Origin: Skeletonema tropicum
Taxonomy: Eukaryota > Bacillariophyta > Thalassiosirophyceae > Thalassiosirales > Thalassiosiraceae
Assembly (NCBI GenBank): GCA_037178625.1
Contig: JAWZXG010000038.1
Span: forward strand, 61,248-125,247
Direction: 5' to 3'
DNA length: 64,000 nt
Made by a program: the position numbers and the translations under genes. Of this stretch, positions 21,976-32,279 are shown piece by piece (positions within the stretch are counted from its first letter, which is position 1; each line of letters begins with the position of its first letter). Below the pieces are notes generated by a model, which saw only the letters and a list, made by a program, of their open reading frames with translations, was not told the origin of the DNA and ran no database searches.

Positions 21976-22596
21976 TTTCTAAGTGGTAGTTATCTAATTA
22001 TGATGTCTGCAACAAATTCTCAAAGTAGTACAAGCTGTAGCTGTAGAATGACGACTTCCAATACCCTTGCAGCTGTGTGAAAGGAAGGCACGCATCCATA
22101 CAACACTAAGCAGGATACAACGTACGTTCTTTTGGATAGCCGAAAGGATTGCCCGACAGCAAGCCTTCTTCATGAATTGTGAGTTCTTCTTCAGAAAAAT
22201 TGAAGACATACTATGGTCAGAATAGAACACAAGAGCATAATGTATAGCCTTACACAAGCTTTGTGGCTTTGGGCGGGAGTGATGTGCAACATCACAAGCA
22301 AAGAGTATTCTTCAAGGTGATCACTCACTTATCGATACCTACTCCAATTAATCTCGCAAGAGCAAGAGGGCTCAGTAAGAATAATTATGTTGAAAAGAGA
22401 TTAAGACCAAGGCAGTTACTAGGGAAAGGACTTTAAATCTAGACCTAGAGACTCTAAAGCAAAAGAGGTTACGTGACTAAGCTAAGAGCCCATGGTGGAG
22501 CTCTCTGCTGCCTTCTGGCAGAAACTAAAGATCAGTGTGGGATCTCAAGCGCCTCAAACACAGACATTTCCAACACAGTTTCATGACAACGTTTTC

Positions 22597-24036
22597 TTAC
22601 TGAATTGCCATCTTGAAGGAGTTGGTGTCACCAGAGTATTTGATCGTCCAAATAGAACAAGCAATTGGCACAAGCAAGCTAGAAAGCGCATACAACTTCA
22701 CCAAGATTTGAAAGACAGCTGCCTCCCATCCTCCGTTCCTTGCGTCAATGATGGGCCTGTCAGCCAAGACGGCAATTACGATAGCCTGATAAACGACGGT
22801 CAAAACTCCAAGGTACACAACATAGAAGCGAGCCACTCCTTTGGACACTCCGTACGGGATGTTATTCGTGACAATGTCATATTTAACCTATGAAAAGAGC
22901 CATCAAGTAAGTAATTGATCTTGTAGTACATGCGATGTAATCTTAATTACTCTGAGCAAAGGACTCACCTGCATAATAGCGATCACGACCAAGGCAGTCT
23001 GGAAAAGAGCATAGGGAATGTAGTGGCCAACAAAGCCCACCGCCTTAGGGTAGGTTTCCTGAGGGTCATTCACAAACCATAGGTGCGTGAGCTGAATGAC
23101 AAGAACGGAGAAATAGGTCGCAGGGCGAGAAAACTGGTATAGTGCCTTGGCTTCGCTGTTCTGGGGATCATTCACGTACACAAGCTGGTTACGGTAGTGT
23201 GCGAGGATGAGGAAGATTGTCATAGGAAAGGAAAAGAGGGGCAAAAGAATGGCTCCAATCTCCTACATTGGCATTGCAAGGTGATATGAATATGAAGATA
23301 ATGGTTTCAAGGATGTTAAAGTGAGAGTTTCAGAGGAGACTGGATCACAAACACTGTCCTATATCTATTCTTACTCTTACCTTTGCTGGGTTGAAATCGA
23401 TGTAGGAACATGTGTGGGGCAAACCAAATGTTTTCTTCGATTGACATTGACAACAACATATTGAGTGAGACGATCTGTATAAGTACTATTAGAAAAAGGA
23501 AACAGAAACAGATACTTATAATCATAAGACGGAACTCACGAAAATCACTGTCTCCCTCATGTTGATATAAGGATGCTCTTGACCAAACAAGACAAATCCA
23601 GTACCAGTACCGCCAAGATTGCGCCCTTCTTCGCCCGTTGCTGTTGCAACTGCACCCCTCAACGATGATAGAAACCTACCAGACTCATCGCCCTCTGGCT
23701 CTGGGAGGAAGGAAGTCACCTTGTCTGTAAGTGACGATAGAAGTGACCTTGATCCAATACCAAGTTCTTCATCCGGGTAGAAGACAAACTTGGAAGAGAA
23801 GACTTTCGCTGCAGCAAATAGTGCAGCAATTGCAATGAAAGCAACAAGACGGCTGTAATGCACAAGAGGTTCAATGGAAGGTTAGTGTTTTGACCCAATC
23901 ATTCTCATGAGACGAAAAGAAAGGCACAGCGGCATACAACAACTTACAACCACTCGATGCAAATGGTCTTGTCTAGCTCAATGGCTGGGGGCTGGTTCTT
24001 AGCCAGAAAAGTCTTCTTCTCCGAATCAGCTGGCAT
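22597..24036 (-). CDS. Multi-pass membrane protein M, copy 3 (5 exons)
   Basis: Same five-exon structure as copy 1 (offset 17861): exons 23948-24036, 23540-23852, 23381-23474, 22969-23252 and 22597-22887. The predicted 356-residue product is unchanged; one silent change (GGC to GGT) is visible near 22629. As in copy 2, block R begins about 83 bp upstream of the start codon. Function unknown. Confidence 0.8.
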
Positions 24037-24119
24037 GATGTGGGGTTTGGTCGTGGTCAAGGTGATTCTAATTCTAATTCACAAGCACAAGCTGTGGTTT
24101 GTTGCAGGATGCAGATGCA

Positions 24120-24879
24120 ACTTTCAATGGCTATCAAAATCGGTGATAATACTAGAGGTGTTCTCGATTGCAATGTTTTTGCTTGTCGAAAACAAAACTG
24201 AGGAGACTGCTTGCCGATTTTGAGGATCTTTGGATCCTGATTGACGTGGTCTTCCACGGTGGAATTAGACGGACATGAGACAGTATTATGTATGACCGAT
24301 GACTGCAGAAGCATTGGAACAGAGAACAATTGGGAATCCATCTCAATTGGTACTCCCGAAGAAGTCAAAATGGTAAAGAAAGTGGCGCGACGAGGCGCAG
24401 GGGAAATGGGGGAAGGAGAGAGCCATTGAAAGCTCATCCGCTCCATCCGCTACCTGCGATTTTCCATCGGGGCGGTGGAAAAACTCGTTGCGCGTCAGAT
24501 TGCTACTTCACTGACAACTACACAAAAGATCTTAAGGACAGTCTGGGACAATTATGGAAAAGGGGACAGTCCAAGTTGCATGACAAATTGGGCTGTCTAT
24601 ACCATTAGAACTACTTTGGGATTAAGGTCCCAATCGTTCTGGCCCCAGCAGGCCGACCGCCACAAGGCAGGTTGAGTGCGTCTAGCATTATATAATGATG
24701 CTAGAGAAACCAAGCACAATCTTTTGTGATAGCTGCCATGAGGAACAAGCTGACTTGCAAAAAGAAAAAAAAAATTGATGTTTTGAATCATACTGAGTCA
24801 AGACAAGTGGTATTCCATGTAATACATAGGTGTTAATATTAGCGAGATGTTGGTGGATAATCATCCAATGACCTTCGTT
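24120..24879. other. Left end of block R, second copy
   Basis: Equivalent of 8575-9334 (offset 15545), with only isolated base changes. No recognised gene. Probably the retrotransposon 3' untranslated and terminal region. Confidence 0.5.
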
Positions 24880-26154
24880 CTAATCCTCTTCGTCGTGAAG
24901 TTCAGAAGATTCATCGTGAGTACCACCTTCGGGGGTACCAATAGCCGAGATAATATTCTCTGCATTGGCTGAGAGCGCAGAGATGATTGCATTCGTGTTG
25001 GCAGAAAGCGCGTCACGGTGGGATTGCGATTGGTGCAACGTGTCACGAAGATAGAGCCTGTAACTTTCACCTTGCCATCGTAGGCGTTGTTTAATGAAAG
25101 ATGGAGGTTTGTTCGCTTGATCAAGAAGAACGCATGCCCAAACTCGAAGGGAGTGCGCCGAGTATTTTTGGCGCTCTTCAGCTGACATAGTAGGATTGAC
25201 GTTGTCAATAGCCCTATGGATGAGGGTCTTCACCTTGTTTCCCGTGAGATACAGGGATGCTGTCGAGTTTTTTGCAACATAGACGCAGACAGGCGTGTCC
25301 AGGTTCGTCGGATCCAGACGAATCTTTCGCATGACGATTTGCAGTGCATTGTAGACAGGACAAACTTCCCTATGAGCTATTTCAACAGGTATTTTGAGTG
25401 ATTGCCCATTTCTGCGATTCTTTTGGATACGCCAGGTAACTCTCATGTAGTGTATCTGTGGGTAAAGGCTAATAATTTCATCGCTTGACCGGCGATGTAG
25501 GTGAATCTGAACGCCCGTCTTATCGTAGAATGTAAAGTCCGTCGCTATCCAAGCACGAACAATTTTGTTACCTGATCCCCAGGTGTGATACGTAATTTTC
25601 TTCATCTGTTTGTTGGCGTACTCTGACAGGCGAGGGCCGACGAATCGTGAGAGACAAATCATATTAGCGACCAAATTATCAACTGAGTCTTGACCTGCTT
25701 GCTGCCCTAGACTAATAGCTTCTGCTGCTATGGCATCTGTGAGAGGCTCCCGCTGGAGCGCAACACTTTCTTCATCAGCGAGAGTCGCTATGGCAGCAGT
25801 GCTATCATTGTATTTATCGTCTGGAACATAAGGCAGAGGCATGCCCCGGAAGAAGAAGAGCTGATTTACTGCCTCGCCGTATCCTCTGAGAGTTGCAGAA
25901 CGAACTGTCTGCTTATTGTTGTAGTTATTTCCGAGACGCACGTTTTGCAAGTACATTCCAAGTAACGTCTTATAAGAGGAAGCGGCGCCGACTGGATCAA
26001 GGACGTTGTGATGATTGCACCACGCTAAGTAGTGAGCCTGCCTAGATCTTGTGGTTTGAAGCTCCTGAGCTCCTTTAGAGACGGACTTTGCCTGGTGGTT
26101 AATACTGTGTAGACGAGCGAGATCAGTCGTGAACTCGGTAACCAAAGTCGACAC
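24880..26154 (-). CDS. Tyrosine recombinase of YR retrotransposon, copy B
   Basis: Identical 424-residue product to copy A (9335-10609): R175, H334-x-x-R337, W360 and Y365/Y368 as candidate active-site residues. Here the junction with pol is intact. The pol frame ends at 26025, inside the recombinase ORF, which starts (GTG) at 26154 in the -1 frame and has no ATG upstream before a stop. The two ORFs therefore overlap by 130 bp. Confidence 0.85.
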   Translation of the reverse strand: MSTLVTEFTTDLARLHSINHQAKSVSKGAQELQTTRSRQAHYLAWCNHHNVLDPVGAASSYKTLLGMYLQNVRLGNNYNNKQTVRSATLRGYGEAVNQLFFFRGMPLPYVPDDKYNDSTAAIATLADEESVALQREPLTDAIAAEAISLGQQAGQDSVDNLVANMICLSRFVGPRLSEYANKQMKKITYHTWGSGNKIVRAWIATDFTFYDKTGVQIHLHRRSSDEIISLYPQIHYMRVTWRIQKNRRNGQSLKIPVEIAHREVCPVYNALQIVMRKIRLDPTNLDTPVCVYVAKNSTASLYLTGNKVKTLIHRAIDNVNPTMSAEERQKYSAHSLRVWACVLLDQANKPPSFIKQRLRWQGESYRLYLRDTLHQSQSHRDALSANTNAIISALSANAENIISAIGTPEGGTHDESSELHDEED

Positions 26155-28868
26155 TCCGAGAGTGTCTTCTTGTATTTCTGTTTAAGCAGAGAATAATCAA
26201 AAGTGGGATATCCGTTAGCAACGTTTTCCGAACACGATTTGTAGCGTGAAAGACCATCAGCAACCTCGTTATCGTGCGTATTGATCCATGCTGCATTGAT
26301 ACCAAGAGGTGAATCCATAAGCAGACCGACAAAGAGTCGACCAAGAGCCCGGCCAAGCAAAGAACCTTTACACCGATGATTGACCCAATTCAATGCAGAA
26401 GTATTATCCGTCATACAGAGGATAACAGGGAATGGATCATCCGCGAAGAGATTACTCTCAGAAATGATCGAACGAGTTGCACAGTAATTGAGGATAACTG
26501 TAACGAATTCCAAGGCATTGATGGAGATCAAGTTTCCTGCGGAGTCGTCACGTAGATGGATGAGCGTTCGATGAACGATCTCTGGAGGAAATGCAAGGTG
26601 CCACCAAAATTTTAGCTCGGTGCAATAGCCACCGCATCCAGTGAGGCAAGCATCTCCAAAGGGTGTACCAAGTGGAGTACGAAGAACGACATGAGCTAGT
26701 GGAGATGACCATGGGATATCAGAGTCTTCGCGTAAAGCTTGACGAAAGAACTCGATGTCCTCCCGAAGTAGGTCTGATATGACATATGTACTTCTCGAGC
26801 GGTGGACAAGCTGACTTGCCTTTTTAAGGGCGAAGGATATAATTCGTCCCGCATCCTGTGATAACTTGGATTTTCCCATCTGCTCGTTCTTGATGCAACT
26901 AATCAATGCTTTGAACTGGGGAGAATGGCGGCGCAGCATTTTGTAGTTGGATGCTAGAGCAAGCGCTATCTGATCGTAGGCATGGGAGAGAATGTGGAAG
27001 ACCCACCGTGCGCCCTTTGCTAGGCGAGCCAGTTTACCGATGAGGACTTGCATATCGTGCGCAGTAAACCTTATACGAACAATTGGCCAGTGCTCCTCGA
27101 TGTACGCCAAGAGGTCAGCTCGATACTCTGGCGTAGTTCCTTTAGTCAACTTCACTGTATCATAGTGCAATCCTAACAGAGTTTGATAGGGGCTGATCTT
27201 CATCTCTCCCCATTTTTCTAAAGAAAGGGGACAGCGCCGTCTAGATTCATCTGGATATCCCATCACACAGAAGATAGCTTCAATTGTCGCCGCTAGCTTT
27301 CTTTCCATCCAAGCACGCCTAATAGCTGCTAAGAGAGCGTCATCCACGTACATACGAGAAGGCCTTGTGACGTGATTACCGTCCTTATTTAAGACTCCCG
27401 GGCATATCACACATCCTTTTGCAATAACCGAGGGTGCTGGCACATTTTCTTCCCACTGAATCATATCCAAGTAATGTCGATGCTTTTCCACCAAACCGTC
27501 TACGTCTTGGAAGGATTTAGATAATGTCTCAATTGTCCTCCGAAATGGCTCCCATTGGTTGGCAGAGACTGTTGAGCCGAATACCATTGAAGTAGCTAGA
27601 TGATATAGGCCATGGCTATCGTAGAAACCAAAGGCACCGCTCAAACTGGGGTGAATCCGAGGAAATTTGAAGCATGACGTCACATCTTCGAATCCTAGAT
27701 AGATTGTATCATGTGGGTAGGACACCCGGTATTCGTAAATGTCCTTATCAAAGAGACGCTCTGTGTCACCAAAGGTAATAGGTGACTCCTGATTTGTCGG
27801 TGTTATGTCATTCAACACGACATCATCGTAGCGCTGCTTCGTAGATCCATCCCATACAATCCGAAATGATTTCCCTGGCTTATCGATGGCGTCTTGCGGA
27901 GTATGGCGACAGTATGGAGAGAAGTAAGCGAGATCCTCGTCAAGAGCTATGAGAGTTTTTATCCTCCTTGTTCATCGCCTTTAAGACCTTAGCAGGATTG
28001 CGAAGATACGTAAGCTGATTACCTCTCTCGAAGGAACGTAAGCGAGATCGATTGTCCTCTTCAAATGATAGCTCCGCAGGACAACCTTCGTACAGAATCC
28101 GTTCAATTTGCTTGTAATCCTCGTTCGGAATACGATCCTTGATCCTCTGCAAGATCCTTTCTCTATCCAAGTGAGCAAGGGTATGCTCATGAGAACAGAA
28201 GCGAACCAATTTATCTGGGTCTCCACCAAATTTGATGAATTGAGCAGAAGCCATATCAACTCGGTGTGGATCAATCCTCTGCTGAGCGGCATAATCCAGC
28301 CGGGGCTCTTGAAGAGGACGGGTATCGATGCTACACCAGTGAATGTACTTAGGCACGAGTCGTTGAAGACGCTTGTTGACTTGCTCAATAACTCCATAGT
28401 CATCTAAGTCGAGGAATCCGCTTGAAAGCAGTGGAAGGATAACCAATTCAAGAGTCAATTCTTTCACCCGGTATGATGCAGTGAGTCGAGGAGGCATAAT
28501 TGTTCGCTTTCTTTTACGATTCTTACCTTGCAACGTTGTCACGATTGGAGTACAGTCAGTTCCTCCAAACTTCGTGTTGTACTCAGCGAGTACCTTGTTG
28601 GCATGCTTCGCGTTTTGGATTAGCTTGTCAGGGGTAGTATTAAGTTCATCCTCGGCTGGCAGAGAGTTCTACAAACTAGCATGAGAAGCCCCAGCTCGAG
28701 CGGGTAGAGGTATAGCCGGTAAACGAGATGGTTGCGATATAGGCTTAGAAGCAGCAGTTGGTGGGGCAGAAAAGAATCGTCTACTATTATAACCAAGACC
28801 ATTATCCTCGTGTGAGGCAATGGGTCTACTCGGTTTTGGCATCACAGCTTCAGCCTCTCTGACTACTC
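26025..28868 (-). pseudogene. RT-RNase H (pol) of YR retrotransposon, copy B, mutated
   Basis: The 597-codon frame 26025-27818 keeps the RT core from before motif A through YVDD, the whole RNase H domain (D, E, D, D residues as in copy A) and the C-terminal tail LKELRSFKPQDLGRLTT. Upstream it is broken twice. A 5-bp deletion near 27950 (copy A has the extra AACAT) shifts frame after KEDKNSH, and a CAG-to-TAG change near 28671 follows GASHASL. Without these it would be continuous with the gag exon through the intron at 28869-28954. The lesions differ from those in copy A, so each copy decayed after duplication. Confidence 0.85.
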
Positions 28869-28954
28869 CTAAGGAAAAAGTCAGAGAAAGTAAAGTGTGA
28901 GCCATTATACTATTCAATTGAAAAACCTGCAACCCATGTTGTAAGGTTACTCAC
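28869..28954 (-). promoter_or_regulatory. Putative 86-bp gag-pol intron, copy B
   Basis: Same donor (GTGAGTAA, containing the gag stop) and acceptor (TTTTTCCTTAG) as in copy A at 15323-15408, with the same in-frame join. Confidence 0.58.
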
Positions 28955-31250
28955 GAGGAGGAGGTGAAGAGGGAGGCCCAATAAGACCTTGTAACTCCGG
29001 GTCTTTTTTCAAGAACTTGCCGATCTTCCACTGGTTGAAGAATGCAACTGGATTCGCACGAAGGTGCTCAATCCAACGTGTCTTGTTATGGGTCGATAAT
29101 TTTTCAAGCTTGGACCAATGAGCCGCAGAACAATTGTCACCAAAGAGACAGATGAAACCTCGAGTCACAAATTTTTTGCAGGCTGGAAAGCCACTCGGAA
29201 AACCTTCATTCAAAGAAACACCTTCACGCAAGCACAAGATTCCGTTCTCCTCAGGGGACATTCCAACTGAAGAACCACTGCCCGAGGGAGAAGGCTTCTG
29301 CCTCTTGGGGGTGCCTTGACCGCTGCCGCTGCCAGAGCCATCATGTTGGTCGCGAGGTGGTCGCTGTTGTCGTGAAGTATGGTTGTCACGAACATTGCGA
29401 TCTTCGCGCTCTTGATTAGGTTGGCGAGGGGACGCATCGTCATCCTGTCTCGATTGTTTGTTCGCAGCGAGGAAGAGGGCAGGGATCGCATTATGTGCAC
29501 TCCTTGTACGCTGTTTGCTGGTAACATCGTCTTTGAAGATAGCAAAATCTTTCAAGAAATCGTCGATAGCAGAGAAGTCGAGCGTAGTCACATCTCCATC
29601 GGGGTCGCTGAAAACAGATATGTTGTGGAGTGAGTTCGCGAGTTTACCACACGCCACGAAAAAGAGCTCGCCCCATTGGGAAAGCAGTGCTCCAAGGTGA
29701 TATCCACACAAGACAAAGATATAACACCACCAAACTTTGGGGATTTCTATTGGGGGTATAGATAAAGGTATTTGATCAATATTTGATGGAATATAAGAGG
29801 TTTGAAATTTGAATATCAGGGGCGTGCACCCCCCTAGCATAAACCAACAGATAAGTTGAATTGCGACGTTGTCAAAGAGAGCACGATTTCCTTCAGTTGC
29901 CATTGTTTCGAAATCGAACAATGTACCCATAGCGTGACGTGAGTTAACCAAGCATTTCGATGCAAATGAGTCGTCCATATTGACAAATGCAGCTAGAAGT
30001 TCCCGAAGTTTCTTGGAACTTGCTCCATCAGTCTTGTTTTGGGCACGGGTCGATGTTTCCTCATTCAAGTACGTTTGGACAAGTTTGTCGTCAGGATTTT
30101 GAGCCCGAAAGGTGAACATTGAAAAGGTATTCAATTGTGAATCAACATCAACTTGCGTGACAGGATCTTGAGTCCAGTTGCCCTTCACGATATTGTCGCA
30201 GATTGGAAGGGGGATGTAGCTTAACGAGCTGTTGTCCATAATATTGGTAGGATTGATGGATTTTGCATTTTCAGCTAGGTAGCACCGAACGGTATCAGAA
30301 AAGCCCTCCTTCATCCCACTTGGTGGCATTCTCTCAATCTCATCAAGCGCAAGAGTAGTGACCGGGCGTTTGGCTGTGCTCGCATCGACCTTTCCATCCT
30401 TAATGCTTACGCTAACCATAGGTATTTTCAACTTGATCATACCTTTGTTTGCGGTGAGCTGCTCGTGTCGATCTTTGCTTGTTGTAAGTTCCTGACGGGC
30501 CGCGGGAGCTGCTACAGAAGATTCTGTAGAAGAGGCAAATACCGACTTGAGCTCGTTGAACTGATCTGGGTAACACTCGAGTGTTTCCCAGTTTACCACT
30601 AAGTTGGGACCCGTGAGATCAACGTGAGCACTACCATGAGCGATAAAGTTCTCCAAATCAGCCTGGATCGTGGGATTCTCGACGATCGCACGGATCTTAT
30701 CGACTTTAGGTTGGGAGTCCACTGAAGCGAGGAGAGCGATCCAGATTGACAGTGCAATGCCATTTGTTTCCAAAGTACCTTGGACCTCCGATAACTGTCC
30801 CTCAGGGAACTGTTGTTGGAAGTGCCCTGGCATTGCCTTGGGGGCGGCGACCAAGTAGTAGTTGCCTTCTCCGAGGTTGTTAGCCGCGACGATGGGAGCT
30901 GGGATCGCATTAGGCTTATCGAGTTCGAAAGCCTCCATGTCAGCCTCACTCAAAACACCACAGAAACGGCCTTGGGAGATGTCGATTTTGAATGGGCCTA
31001 CAAGGCCACGTTGATTGAATGCGTTGCCAAAGACGACCGACGACTCGGAACCATCTTGAGAAGGCATGTGACGTGGGCGGAAGAGATTCTTGACGTCTCC
31101 ACCCATAGTCGTGAAAGTAAGCGCTGCGATGGTCCCGTCGTCGATGAGCTTATGAATGTTCTTCGTAGGGAGACCAAGGGTGTTAGCAACTGTGCTTTCT
31201 TTTGTAGCCGCTTTGCGACTTTCCGTGTACAACTTCCAGTTCAGAATCAT
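28947..31250 (-). CDS. Gag-like ORF1 of YR retrotransposon, copy B (767 aa)
   Basis: Open from ATG 31250 to TAA 28947. The N-terminal ~470 residues match copy A. Residues encoded by 29699-29835 come from a transposon remnant that happens to stay in frame, replacing about 20 native residues (the copy A stretch around STNKFPQWRVDIDTG). The normal sequence resumes at HLGALLSQWGELFF. The C-terminal zinc finger C691-x9-C701-x5-C707-x3-H711 is intact. Predicted role: coat or RNA-binding protein of the element. The chimera may not fold, so coding capacity is intact but function doubtful. The start is well placed: a basic, Lys/Arg-rich beginning and no upstream in-frame Met seen. Confidence 0.7.
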   Translation of the reverse strand: MILNWKLYTESRKAATKESTVANTLGLPTKNIHKLIDDGTIAALTFTTMGGDVKNLFRPRHMPSQDGSESSVVFGNAFNQRGLVGPFKIDISQGRFCGVLSEADMEAFELDKPNAIPAPIVAANNLGEGNYYLVAAPKAMPGHFQQQFPEGQLSEVQGTLETNGIALSIWIALLASVDSQPKVDKIRAIVENPTIQADLENFIAHGSAHVDLTGPNLVVNWETLECYPDQFNELKSVFASSTESSVAAPAARQELTTSKDRHEQLTANKGMIKLKIPMVSVSIKDGKVDASTAKRPVTTLALDEIERMPPSGMKEGFSDTVRCYLAENAKSINPTNIMDNSSLSYIPLPICDNIVKGNWTQDPVTQVDVDSQLNTFSMFTFRAQNPDDKLVQTYLNEETSTRAQNKTDGASSKKLRELLAAFVNMDDSFASKCLVNSRHAMGTLFDFETMATEGNRALFDNVAIQLICWFMLGGCTPLIFKFQTSYIPSNIDQIPLSIPPIEIPKVWWCYIFVLCGYHLGALLSQWGELFFVACGKLANSLHNISVFSDPDGDVTTLDFSAIDDFLKDFAIFKDDVTSKQRTRSAHNAIPALFLAANKQSRQDDDASPRQPNQEREDRNVRDNHTSRQQRPPRDQHDGSGSGSGQGTPKRQKPSPSGSGSSVGMSPEENGILCLREGVSLNEGFPSGFPACKKFVTRGFICLFGDNCSAAHWSKLEKLSTHNKTRWIEHLRANPVAFFNQWKIGKFLKKDPELQGLIGPPSSPPPRE
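29699..29835. mobile_element. 137-bp transposon end fragment inside gag copy B
   Basis: Closely matches the right-hand 137 bp of the 1985-bp element (12508-12644): both start GATATCCACACAAGACAAAG and end in a C-run plus T. Its outer end, reverse complemented, is AGGGGGGTGCACGCCC, clearly the same TIR type. The other end is missing together with about 60 bp of gag; the junction lies at a shared GAT. Confidence 0.8.
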
Positions 31251-31511
31251 GACTAAATTAGAAGGAGAAAAGGAAAAGGGAGAATGGTTGAGATGGATTT
31301 CGCTAACAAGAAATTTTATCGCTAACGACGTCTCTTCTGAGAAAATCCTGGAAGTTCAACATTGACTACCACGTGGACACGGATACTCATCCTACTGACG
31401 AAAATCGGCTACCTGGGAGTCTCCCGTTACCGGAACAATTTTCAATTCAGGTAGAGCCTCTTTGAGAGATCGTAACTGCTTCCGAAAAGAACCCTCAGTC
31501 GAAGATTCAAT

Positions 31512-32124
31512 GGGGCATAGCAGCGACTGAATCCCTCTGCTAAGTAGCCGAATCAACCAGAAGTCATCCTTTCATCAGTATGCTACCGATGGCAGGAATA
31601 ACGACAGCAAAGATTCTATTGTTCCGCAAAGAGCCGACGGCTCAACGGGGGCCATAGCAGCGACTGAATCACTCTGCTAAGTAGCCGAATCAACCAGAAG
31701 TCATCCTTTCATCAGCATGCTACCGATGGCAGGAATAACAACAGCAAAGATTCTATTGTTCCGCAAAGAGCCGACGGCTCAACGGGGGCCATAGCAGCGA
31801 CTGAATCCCTCTGCTAAGTAGCCGAATCAACCAGAAGTCATCCTTTCATCAGTATGCTACCGATGGCAGGAATAACGACAGCAAAGATTCTATTGTTCCG
31901 CAAAGAGCCGACGGCTCAACGGGGGCCATAGCAGCGACTGAATCCCTCTGCTTAGTAGCCGAATCAACCAGAAGTCATCCTTTCATCAGTATGCTACCGA
32001 TGGCAGGAATAACGACAGCAAAGATTCTATTGTTCCGCAAAGAGCCGACGGCTCAACGGGGGCCATAGCAGCGACTGAATCCCTCTGCTAAGTAGCCGAA
32101 TCAACCAGAAGTCATCCTTTCATC
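31512..32124. repeat. 137-bp tandem repeats, second copy
   Basis: Same array as 17896-18508, with unit starts at 31516, 31653 and every 137 bp after that, cut at the join to U3 (32124/32125). The number of units is the same as in the first copy. Confidence 0.88.
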
Positions 32125-32279
32125 ATAACCGCAATTTTAATCAGCAGCAGCACGATGAAATAAATCTTCGAGCATGCGAACGCGAGTGCAATGAGCAGTT
32201 CATGTCGGTGATGCCTGTGGATGAGTCTTGGATTGACTCAAATACTGAGCTTGCGTCGTTCGCTACGGCTACGTCGTGA
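32125..32279 (+). pseudogene. SGNH-like 3' fragment at start of U3
   Basis: Third copy of the C-terminal ~150 bp of the broken gene at 1-799, again joined to 137-bp repeats. Non-functional remnant. Confidence 0.8.

Larger units (their letters stand above)
18509..32124. repeat. Segmental tandem duplication, unit U2 (13,616 bp)
   Basis: Second full unit: SGNH 3' tip, repeat-rich DNA, retroelement-like segment, one M copy and block R. The distance to the same point in U3 is exactly 13,616 bp. Its left edge joins the 137-bp repeats of U1's block R to the SGNH fragment at 18508/18509. Confidence 0.93.
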
